Positions 41,201 to 48,299 of a DNA stretch of 48,299 bases are shown here, one piece after another. The first letter of the stretch is position 1. The number at the start of each line of letters is the position of its first letter. This DNA comes from Halioglobus sp. (GTDB lineage Bacteria > Pseudomonadota > Gammaproteobacteria > Pseudomonadales > Halieaceae), in assembly GCA_020443425.1 (NCBI GenBank), contig JAGRIE010000029.1, positions 1 through 48,299 on the forward strand, read 5' to 3'. The translations under genes and the position numbers were made by a program. Below the pieces are notes generated by a model, which worked only from the letters and a program-made list of their open reading frames with translations, was not told the origin of the DNA and ran no database searches.

Positions 41201-43142
41201 AGCAGTCGTTCTCCGCCTCACCATTCCAGATGCGCTGGAAGGCGTCCTCGAATTCGTCTTTGACTTCCGCCAGGTCAATATCGTGCGACAGGGAGTAGAT
41301 CAGGCTGAAGTCCTGCACCCAGAATACCCTGCCGTCGCGGTGGCGTATCGCATAGGGCCGCTCAGTGACGACCCGCAGGCCGAGGTTTTCCAGTATCGGC
41401 AATACGTCCGACAGCGGCAGGCTGTCTGCGGGGTGATACAGCCGCAGGCGCAGGCTGTCTTCACCCTCACCGTAGCGGTAAAAGTCCAGCCCCAGTGGCA
41501 GGCCCTGTATCAGCTCGAGGATATGCCTGATATCCGACACCGCCGCAGCCGGACTGAAATCGTCGCGATACCCCGGAGGGAAACCGCCGGCAAAATCGCG
41601 GATCAGCGGCTCACCGCGCTCGGCACCGAAGACCTGCACCAGTTCCATCGCCAGCCGGTCCGGCCAGGCCATCAGGGCCTGCACCATCGCGTGCTCCAAC
41701 GCACTGGTATCGAATGCCAGCGGCAGCGACGGGTCGACCCGCAGCACGAAATGACAGCGCACCAGGATGGACTCGGAGTAGAACGCGGTGAACTCCAGCT
41801 CCTGCGCGTTGAAGGCCTCGCCCAGAATCGCCTCAATCTTGCCGCGCTGCTCGGTGTTGTAGTGATCGCGGGGCACATAGACGATGCAGTTGACGAACTT
41901 CCGGTGCACATCCTCGCGCACAAACAGCCGTGTCTGGCGACGCTCCTGGATGGCGTTCACCGCATTGACCGTGGCGCATAACTCCTCGGTTGAAGCCAGG
42001 AACAACTCGTCGCGGGGAAAACTGTTCAGCACCCTGACCAGCTCCCTGCTCTCGTGCTCTGACCAGTGCAGGTTGGACATCGCCAGCACATGCTCCACCT
42101 TGCGCCGCAGAATCGGAATCATGCCGGGGTCCATCGTGTACACCCCGGAGGTATGCAGGCCCAGGAATCGATGCTGACCGACGACTGTTCCGCTGGCATC
42201 AAATTCCCGAATCTCTACGTAATCCGGGTAGGCGACCCGGTGCACACGCGAGCGCTTGCCGGATTTCGCGAAACTGATCTGCTCGTCGAGCAACTGCTGG
42301 CGCGAGAGCCGCGCCAGGTCGAGTTCCAGGTCCTGTACACCGCGTGTTGCCAGGTGTCGCAACAGGCCGAGGCTGCGCTCGGTCTGCACCGTGACGCGCC
42401 CATAGGGATCACCAGCGGCCACCTGCAGGTATTCGTAGCCGAGCAGGATCATGTGCTGGTCGCCCAGCCAGTGCAAAAATGCGATGGACTCGTCACGATG
42501 GTCCTTTGCCACGCAGTCACTGTCGGCAATCATGTGCGCGACATCGCGCAGGCGCTGGCTCATCGGCAGGAAATCGCGCACCACAATGGCAACCTCCTGC
42601 AGGATATCGACCAGCGTACCCTGCAATTCACCGAGTTCATCGGGCCGTGATTGGCGGCTGATCTCAAACAGCATCAGTGATTCCAGCGCCGCCGATTCAC
42701 TGTGCTCGTGCTCGATCGGCAGCACTTCAATCAACTCGCCGCCCGCCGAGCGTCGTGTCGGCAGGTTGGAACTGACGATGGTGTGAATCCCGAGATTGCG
42801 CCGATTCAACTCACCGCGCACCGACGCCGTGCAGAAGGGTATGCCCTGGCACAGCACCACCACCGTCGTGTAGCGACGGTCCCAGGGCTGATCGTCATCG
42901 TCGGGCGTAAAAATACGCACCAGCGGCCCGTCCTCCGGCCACTGGCGGATGAATGCCAGCAGGCCCTGCAGACAGGCGTAGAGGTTGTCGACGCTCCTCT
43001 GCACCAGGTCTTCCGGCTGGAAGCGCCAGAAAAAGGCAGAGGACAGGTTGTGCAGCGATTGCCTCGCCTCTCCCTCCGCCTCGGCATCGATACGCGATGC
43101 CAGTTGACCCAATAACAGCTCTTTGCGGTTCGCTATCGACAT
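38271..43142 (-). CDS. NAD-specific glutamate dehydrogenase, large (180-kDa) type
   Basis: A 1623-residue protein of the large L_180 NAD-glutamate dehydrogenase class (Bac_GDH), which converts glutamate to 2-oxoglutarate and ammonia. A long N-terminal regulatory half is followed by the catalytic part with [47 protein letters not shown], and the dinucleotide region [22 protein letters not shown]. The C-terminal about 500 residues are class-specific. The length is normal. The frame is open to 43184, but ATG 43142 matches the usual [18 protein letters not shown] start. It would let the cell use glutamate as carbon and nitrogen source. Confidence 0.94.
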   Translation of the reverse strand: [1623 protein letters not shown]

Positions 43143-43309
43143 ACCCCAGGTCCTCAACGTTGAACGGTGGAATGGCAGTGCCACTGCTTGTTATTCGAAG
43201 TGCAGTTTAACGCATCCGGGCGACGATACACCCGCTGGTGGAACTTTTCGCGACAGCGCCAGTCACAGACGTCAATCCGGCCCGCGTCGCGGGACTGACT
43301 GGACGGGCC

Positions 43310-43327
43310 GTAACCATTGGTTACAAT
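43310..43327 (+). promoter_or_regulatory. Palindromic operator over the moxR promoter
   Basis: GTAACCATTGGTTAC (43310-43324) is a perfect 7+1+7 palindrome. It overlaps TACAAT (43322-43327), a good -10 element about 50 bases before the MoxR start. The matching -35 (CTGGAC, 43299-43304) is weak. A symmetric repressor or activator at this spot could control the whole Bat operon. No regulator gene is adjacent. Confidence 0.5.
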
Positions 43328-43377
43328 GCGGGGCGCCCAGAGGGCGGTGTTATTCAATCCAAACCACAGGAGCATTC

Positions 43378-44334
43378 GTGGCGAACACAGACATCCGAGC
43401 ACTTGAGAGCTGGCTGAGCGGCCAGATCATCGGCCAGGCACACCTGGTACAGCGACTGATCATCGCCCTGCTGGCGGACGGTCACCTGCTGGTGGAGGGC
43501 GCCCCCGGACTCGCCAAGACGCGGGCTATCAAATCACTGGCCGACGGCATTGAAGGCAGCTTCCACCGCATCCAGTTCACCCCTGACCTGCTGCCCGGCG
43601 ACGTCACCGGCACGGAGATCTACCGTCCGCAGGAGGCGAGCTTCCATTTCCAGAAGGGGCCGGTGTTCCACAACCTGGTGCTGGCGGACGAAGTGAACCG
43701 GGCACCCGCCAAGGTGCAGTCGGCGCTGCTGGAGGCGATGGCAGAGCGGCAGGTCAGTGTCGGCAGCGAGACCTACCCGCTGCCAGACCTGTTCCTCGTC
43801 ATGGCGACCCAGAACCCGATTGAGCAGGAGGGTACCTACCCGCTGCCCGAGGCCCAACTCGACCGTTTCCTGATGCACGTCAACGTCGGCTACCCGGACA
43901 CCGCAGCCGAGACTGAAATCCTGCGCCTGACGCGCAATGAAGCCAGCCGTGGACTCGACAGGCCCCCTGCCCCCCTCTCGCAGCAGACCGTGTTCGGCGC
44001 GCGCCGGGAGATACTCGGCCTGCACATGTCCGATACGGTAGAGCAGTATATGGTGCAACTGGTGATTGCCACCCGCACCCCGCAGCGCTACAGCGAGAAG
44101 CTGGCCGGCTGGATTGAATACGGTGGCAGCCCGCGCGCCACCATCGCAATCGACCGCTGCGCCAGGGCACACGCCTGGCTCAAGGGCCGCGACTTCGTCA
44201 GCCCCGACGATATCCAGGCGGTGGCCGGCGATGTCCTGCGCCACCGGCTGATTCTCAGCTTTGAGGCTGAGGCCAACGGCGTGACGCCCGACCAGGTGAT
44301 TCAGGAATTACTGGCGATTGTTCCCGTAGGCTGA
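43378..44334 (+). CDS. MoxR-family AAA+ ATPase
   Basis: A 318-residue MoxR ATPase: Walker A VEGAPGLAKTR, Walker B LVLADEVNRAP, sensor MATQNPIEQEGTYPLPEAQLDRF. MoxR proteins act as chaperones for metal-insertion and VWA-protein complexes. GTG 43378 with CAGGAG upstream was chosen; the open frame continues to 43123, overlapping the glutamate dehydrogenase start on the other strand. It heads the MoxR-DUF58-DUF4381-VWA-VWA operon. All junctions in the operon are tight. Confidence 0.93.
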   Translation: MANTDIRALESWLSGQIIGQAHLVQRLIIALLADGHLLVEGAPGLAKTRAIKSLADGIEGSFHRIQFTPDLLPGDVTGTEIYRPQEASFHFQKGPVFHNLVLADEVNRAPAKVQSALLEAMAERQVSVGSETYPLPDLFLVMATQNPIEQEGTYPLPEAQLDRFLMHVNVGYPDTAAETEILRLTRNEASRGLDRPPAPLSQQTVFGARREILGLHMSDTVEQYMVQLVIATRTPQRYSEKLAGWIEYGGSPRATIAIDRCARAHAWLKGRDFVSPDDIQAVAGDVLRHRLILSFEAEANGVTPDQVIQELLAIVPVG

Positions 44335-44340
44335 AGCCCG

Positions 44341-45282
44341 ATGCCACTGGCCGACATCAACGCGCCCGCCCACGGAGCCTACGTTCAGCTCGAGCAGCTT
44401 ATCGCGCTGCGTTTCCCCGCCAGGCAACTGAAGCTGGGGCGCAGGACGCGCGCACTGAGCAATCTGGCGGGACCGATAAAATCGAATTTCCGCGGCCGCG
44501 GTATCGATTTCGAGGAAGTGCGCAACTACCAGCCCGGCGACGACATCCGTACGATTGACTGGCGAGTCACCGCCAGGACCGGCAGCGCGCACACCAAGCT
44601 GTTCCGCGAGGAGCGCGAACGGCCAGTGCTGGTGGTCGTCGACCAGCGCAACAGCATGTTTTTTGGCTCCCGCCACTGTTTCAAATCCGTGCTGGCCGGC
44701 CACCTCGCCAGCCTGCTGGCCTGGAGCGCACTCAACGGCGGCGACCGGGTGGGCGGACTGGTATTCAACGAGCGAGGACATCGGGAGATCCGGCCGCGAC
44801 GCAGCCGTAAAACCGTACTGACACTGCTGTCGCAAATCGCCAGCTACAACAGCAGCCTGCCCCTGGACACCGACAATGCGGAGGACAGTTTCGCCGATAT
44901 GCTGTCCAATCTGCGACGGATTGCACGCCCCGGCAGCAGCCTGTTCCTGATCAGTGATTTTCGCGGCGCCTCACGGCAGGGTGCGCGGGAGCATCTGTTT
45001 GAGTTGGCCAAACACACGGAGCTCACCGCGCTGGCCTGCGCCGATCCGATGGAGGCGGAGCTGCCCCGCGCCGGCACCTATGCAGTGACCAACGGCAGTG
45101 AACGCAGCGAACTGCAGACCGGCGACCGGCACTTGCGGGACAGCTACCACCAGCGCCAACTGCGGCGACAGGCGCTGCTCAGCGAGGATCTGGTTCGGCT
45201 GGGCGTGCCGCTGCTGCACGCGTCCACCGATATGCCGCCTTTTGCATTGCTGCAGACCTACTTCGGGGACAGGCGCCGGTGA
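44341..45282 (+). CDS. DUF58-domain protein
   Basis: A 313-residue protein with LGRRTRALSNLAGPIKSNFRGRGIDFEEVRNYQPGDDIRTIDWRVTARTG, the DUF58 signature, and a VWA-like fold in the remainder (VVVDQRNSMFFGS, LFLISDFRG). It belongs to the standard MoxR/Bat complex, where it is a partner of the ATPase. It starts six bases after moxR and overlaps the next gene in a GTGA. Confidence 0.91.
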   Translation: MPLADINAPAHGAYVQLEQLIALRFPARQLKLGRRTRALSNLAGPIKSNFRGRGIDFEEVRNYQPGDDIRTIDWRVTARTGSAHTKLFREERERPVLVVVDQRNSMFFGSRHCFKSVLAGHLASLLAWSALNGGDRVGGLVFNERGHREIRPRRSRKTVLTLLSQIASYNSSLPLDTDNAEDSFADMLSNLRRIARPGSSLFLISDFRGASRQGAREHLFELAKHTELTALACADPMEAELPRAGTYAVTNGSERSELQTGDRHLRDSYHQRQLRRQALLSEDLVRLGVPLLHASTDMPPFALLQTYFGDRRR

Positions 45283-45755
45283 ATCCACAGGACCCACTGG
45301 CCAACCTGCACCCGCTGCGACAGCCGGAACTGATCGGCTGGTGGCCACCGGCACCCGGCTGGTGGCTCTTGCTGGGCCTGGTTCTCATCGCCATCGGGGT
45401 GCTTGTCTACCTGCTGCGCAGGCGCCGCCGCAGGAATGCCTACCGCCGTCGCGCCCTTGCACAACTGCACACACTGCACGCGCAGTACCAGTCAGACAGC
45501 CGTGCGGTGGAGTATCTCGGCAGCGTCAATGCCCTGCTCAAAAGTGTGGCCCTGCACGCCTACCCCCGCGATACAGTGGCATCCCGGCACGGAGCGGACT
45601 GGCGCGAGTTTCTCAATGCGTCGCTGCCGCCAGAGCTGCAGTTGCACAGCGATTTTGACAATGCCGTCTACCGGAACAGCGCGCCGGAGATCGACCTGGA
45701 CCGGGTGCACGCCGCCGCGCAGCACTGGATCAAACAGCACAGGGGCACGGTATGA
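45279..45755 (+). CDS. DUF4381-domain membrane protein
   Basis: A 158-residue protein with a single membrane helix (WWLLLGLVLIAIGVLVYLL, about 28-46), followed by a basic stretch (RRRRRRN) and a helical C-terminal part. DUF4381 proteins occur in MoxR/VWA operons in Gammaproteobacteria. GTG 45279 overlaps the DUF58 stop by four bases (GTGA), and the stop overlaps the next start, so translation is coupled. Confidence 0.87.
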   Translation: MNPQDPLANLHPLRQPELIGWWPPAPGWWLLLGLVLIAIGVLVYLLRRRRRRNAYRRRALAQLHTLHAQYQSDSRAVEYLGSVNALLKSVALHAYPRDTVASRHGADWREFLNASLPPELQLHSDFDNAVYRNSAPEIDLDRVHAAAQHWIKQHRGTV

Positions 45756-46798
45756 TCGAGTGGATCTGGCCCTGGCTGTTGCTGCTGGCCCCCCTGCCCT
45801 GGCTGGTGCGGCGCCTGGTGCCGCCGGCGACCTCCCGGCAGCCCGCCGTGCGCGCGCCATTTTTCGCCGAATGGCGTCAAATCGGTGAAACACAGGGCCG
45901 CCGCACTGCCCACGGCAGTGCCACAGCCACCGTCGGCCTCTGGCTGCTGTGGCTGCTGCTGTTGGTGGCGGCGGCTCGCCCCATGTGGATAGGCGAGCCG
46001 ATCGAACTCCCCAACAGCGGCCGCGACCTGATGATGGCGGTGGATATCTCCGGCTCCATGCGTATTGAGGATATGCAGGTTCGCCAGGCGCTGGTGCCGC
46101 GAGTCGATGCGGTCAGGCAACTGGGCGCGCAATTTATCAGCCAGCGCAGCGGTGACCGGCTGGGGCTTATCCTGTTCGGCAGCAATGCCTATGTACAATC
46201 CCCGCTGAGTTTTGATACCGCCACCGTCGAGCGCTTCCTGTCGGAGGCGCAGATCGGTTTTGCAGGTGAGGAAACGGCCATCGGCGATGCCATCGGGCTG
46301 GCCGTCAAGCGTCTCAAGGAGCGCCCGGCGGAGAGTCGCGTGCTGATCCTGCTCACGGACGGCCAGGACACCGCCAGCTCAGTGAAACCGCTGGACGCGG
46401 CGAAACTGGCGGCCAAGCTCGGCATCCGTATCTACACCATCGGTATCGGCGCCGACTCACTGACCCTGCCCGGGCTGTTTGGCTCCAGTTTCGGCAGCCG
46501 CCAGGTCAACCCATCGGCCGAGCTCGACGAGGCTACATTGCAAGAAATTGCACATATCACCGGCGGCCAGTATTTCCGCGCCCGCAATCCACAGGAACTG
46601 CTCAATATCTACAGCGTACTGGATGAGTTGGAACCGGTGGAACAGGAGACGACCCTGTACCGGCCGCGCCAGGCACTGGGCTATATTCCACTGCTGGGCG
46701 CACTGCTGCTGAGCTTCCTGCTCGCGCTGCGACACTGCCGGTCGGCGTTTGACTGGCGCGACACGGCCGCGGCGCCCGAGCAACAGGAGGCACGCTGA
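45752..46798 (+). CDS. VWA-domain membrane protein (BatA-like)
   Basis: A 348-residue protein with membrane helices near both ends (about 5-22, 56-76 and 308-328). Between them is a von Willebrand A domain whose metal site is DISGSMRIED with AGEETAIGDAIG and LTDGQD. This is the BatA layout. VWA domains bind a protein partner through a metal ion. The gene overlaps its neighbours by four bases and one base. Confidence 0.91.
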   Translation: MIEWIWPWLLLLAPLPWLVRRLVPPATSRQPAVRAPFFAEWRQIGETQGRRTAHGSATATVGLWLLWLLLLVAAARPMWIGEPIELPNSGRDLMMAVDISGSMRIEDMQVRQALVPRVDAVRQLGAQFISQRSGDRLGLILFGSNAYVQSPLSFDTATVERFLSEAQIGFAGEETAIGDAIGLAVKRLKERPAESRVLILLTDGQDTASSVKPLDAAKLAAKLGIRIYTIGIGADSLTLPGLFGSSFGSRQVNPSAELDEATLQEIAHITGGQYFRARNPQELLNIYSVLDELEPVEQETTLYRPRQALGYIPLLGALLLSFLLALRHCRSAFDWRDTAAAPEQQEAR

Positions 46799-48299
46799 TG
46801 GAGCTACACTGGATGCGCCCCGAGTGGCTCTGGACCCTGTTGCCAGCGCTGGCTCTGCTGGTACTGCTGTGGCGACAGCGCACCCGCTCAGGCAGCTGGC
46901 AATCGGTGATTGCCCCGGAGTTGTTGCGACATCTGGTCAGTGACAGCAGCGTCTCGCGCGGGCGCAACCTGCTGCCTCTGGTCTTTCTCGGCTGGTTGCT
47001 CGCCGCGCTCGCGGCCGCCGGGCCCAGCTGGCAGAAAATCCCACAGCCGATCCACCAGAAACAGGATGCGCTGGTGGTGCTGCTGGATCTGAGTTTTTCC
47101 ATGAATGCAGCAGATCTCGCACCCTCCCGACTGGACCGCGCACGCCAGAAACTGCTGGACCTGCTGCAGCAGCGGCGCGAGGGCCAGACCGGACTGATCG
47201 CCTATGCCGGCGATGCCCATATCGTCACACCGCTGACGGATGACACACCCACTATCGCCAACCTGCTGCCCGCCCTCAATCCGGAGATGATGCCACTGCC
47301 GGGCAGTGAACCGGTCAGTGCTGTCACCCAGGGCCTGGACCTGCTGCGGTCCGCCGGCATCCGTGGCGGAAAAATTCTGCTGGTCACAGATGGTGTCTCC
47401 GATAAAGATCGCGCCGGTATCGCCCGCGTAATGGCCGGCAGCGATGCGAAGCTGGCCATCATGGGTGTGGGCACGGCGACCGGTGCGCCCATTCCACTGC
47501 CCGGCGGCGGCTTCATCAAGGACGCCGACGGCACCATCGTAATGCCGGGCCTGGACGAGCAGGCGCTGAGGGAGCTGGCGACAGCCACCGGCGGCAGCTA
47601 CCGGCGCATGCAGATCGACGACAGTGATCTCGAAGCCCTGTTGGCCGCGAACCCGCTGGACGACGCCGGGGAGACCCTGTCGCTGGACAGGACCGCCGAC
47701 ACCTGGGAGGACCAGGGCTATTTCCTGGTCCTTGCACTGCTGCCACTGGCGCTTGGACTGTTCCGGCGCGGCTGGTTGCTGGCACTGCTGCCTGTGGTGC
47801 TGCCGGCCCTGTTACTGGTGCAGCCCCAGCGCGCCACCGCACAAAGTTGGGACGACCTGTGGCTGACGCCGGACCAACAGGCACAGCAGGCCCTGCAACA
47901 GGGCGACGCCGAGACAGCGGCCAGCCTGTTTGAAAATCCCGAATGGGCCGGCACAGCGGCTTACCAGAGTGGCGACTACGAGGCCGCAGCGGAGAAATTT
48001 GCCAACCCGCAGAGCGCGGACAGCCTCTACAACCGCGGCAATGCCCTGGCCCGAGCCGGACAACTGGACGAGGCAATCGCCGCGTATGAAGAGTCACTGA
48101 AGCTGCAGCCTGAGCAGCCGGACGCCAGCGACAATCTGGAGTTGCTGAAGAAGCTCAAGGAACAGCAGGAACAGAACCAACAGCAGGACCAGAACCAGCA
48201 GCAGGACCAGAACCAGCAGCAGGACCAGAACCAACAGCAGGACCAGAACCAGCAGCAGGACCAGAACCAGCAGCAGGACCAGAACCAGCAGCAGGACCA
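46798..48299 (+). CDS. VWA plus TPR membrane protein (BatB/BatC-like fusion), 3' end cut by window
   Basis: At least 500 residues, running off the window. Membrane helices at about 10-22 and 58-76, then a VWA domain (LLDLSFSMNAADLAPSRLDRA, LLVTDGVSDK), a second pair of membrane helices (about 306-340), and TPR repeats (SLYNRGNALARAGQLDEAIAAYEESLKLQPEQPDASDNLELL). The MIDAS reads DLSFSMN, so a Phe stands where Gly is usual. The tail is the QQDQNQ repeat. This combines BatB and BatC. ATG 46798 overlaps the previous stop (TGATG). Confidence 0.9.
   Translation, partial: MELHWMRPEWLWTLLPALALLVLLWRQRTRSGSWQSVIAPELLRHLVSDSSVSRGRNLLPLVFLGWLLAALAAAGPSWQKIPQPIHQKQDALVVLLDLSFSMNAADLAPSRLDRARQKLLDLLQQRREGQTGLIAYAGDAHIVTPLTDDTPTIANLLPALNPEMMPLPGSEPVSAVTQGLDLLRSAGIRGGKILLVTDGVSDKDRAGIARVMAGSDAKLAIMGVGTATGAPIPLPGGGFIKDADGTIVMPGLDEQALRELATATGGSYRRMQIDDSDLEALLAANPLDDAGETLSLDRTADTWEDQGYFLVLALLPLALGLFRRGWLLALLPVVLPALLLVQPQRATAQSWDDLWLTPDQQAQQALQQGDAETAASLFENPEWAGTAAYQSGDYEAAAEKFANPQSADSLYNRGNALARAGQLDEAIAAYEESLKLQPEQPDASDNLELLKKLKEQQEQNQQQDQNQQQDQNQQQDQNQQQDQNQQQDQNQQQDQNQQQD
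48163..48299 (+). repeat. 18-bp tandem repeat coding for QQDQNQ
   Basis: The unit CAGCAGGACCAGAACCAG is repeated in register from 48163 to the window end: seven full copies and an eleven-base start of the next. The first copy has GAA for GAC (E for D), and a few copies end CAA in place of CAG. In the VWA-TPR frame this gives QQ(D/E)QNQ hexapeptides, a low-complexity, probably disordered tail after the TPR region. Copies are almost identical at DNA level, so the number is likely variable. Confidence 0.92.

Noticed and set aside
48163-48299. CRISPR-like regular repeats at the window end
   Set aside because: The units are contiguous without spacers and stay in the frame of the VWA-TPR gene, so they are a coding tandem repeat.

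Overview
The window looks like a chromosome segment from a marine gammaproteobacterium, most likely near the Halieaceae/Spongiibacteraceae (Cellvibrionales). This is an inference from gene content: ribosome modulation factor, a very large NAD-glutamate dehydrogenase, a MoxR/Bat operon, EF-G of the second type and a dense load of P450, SDR, SnoaL-like and DUF3604 genes. Most of the window is GC-rich, so long antisense shadow frames are common. No rRNA, tRNA, CRISPR array or intact insertion sequence was seen.

Region 1 (1-4.8 kb) is an accessory, defence-type island: an Mrr-like type IV restriction endonuclease, a small membrane-anchored coiled-coil protein, a broken phage-terminase-like helix-turn-helix gene on the other strand, and a visibly AT-richer KAP-family P-loop NTPase with two membrane segments.

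Region 2 (4.8-16.3 kb, minus strand) is a catabolic block. An operon of NAD(P)-dependent beta-hydroxyacid dehydrogenase, aldehyde dehydrogenase, SDR and F420/FMN-type LLM oxidoreductase is driven from about 9.2 kb. Upstream lie a cytoplasmic molybdopterin oxidoreductase, a sulfotransferase, a DUF3604 lipoprotein and two SnoaL-like proteins. Region 3 (16.4-22.9 kb) holds a Rieske oxygenase with its ferredoxin, small proteins, an SDR, and a tandem-fused MarR regulator in an operon with a membrane fatty-acid-hydroxylase-type enzyme and a carboxymuconolactone-decarboxylase-fold protein. Region 4 (23-30 kb) has two P450s (one CYP153-like), an acyl-CoA-ligase-type enzyme, a polysaccharide-flippase-type protein and another SDR. 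Together regions 2-4 look like a system for oxidising a hydrophobic substrate (alkyl, steroid, terpenoid or aromatic). The substrate cannot be told from sequence.

The main regulatory discovery is a pair of near-identical bidirectional promoter/operator modules at 9.2 kb and 20.7 kb. In each, two outward-facing -35 boxes form a GTCAA-N6-TTGAC repeat next to a palindrome of the type TTGACTA-N-TAGTCAA. One drives the tandem MarR gene, apparently as a leaderless mRNA. The other drives the 9.2 kb operon, and on its other side faces no gene. Two gene remnants (C-terminal ends of an aldehyde dehydrogenase and of an SDR) flank the intact SDR at 19.8-20.6 kb, showing that this catabolic region has been cut down by deletions.

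Region 5 (30.2-48.3 kb) is core-genome-like: EF-G2, glcDEF (glycolate oxidase), rmf, a YqhA/UPF0114 membrane protein, a DUF167 protein, NAD-glutamate dehydrogenase, and a MoxR-DUF58-DUF4381-VWA-VWA/TPR operon. The last gene runs off the window inside an 18-bp tandem repeat coding for Gln/Asp/Asn-rich hexapeptides.
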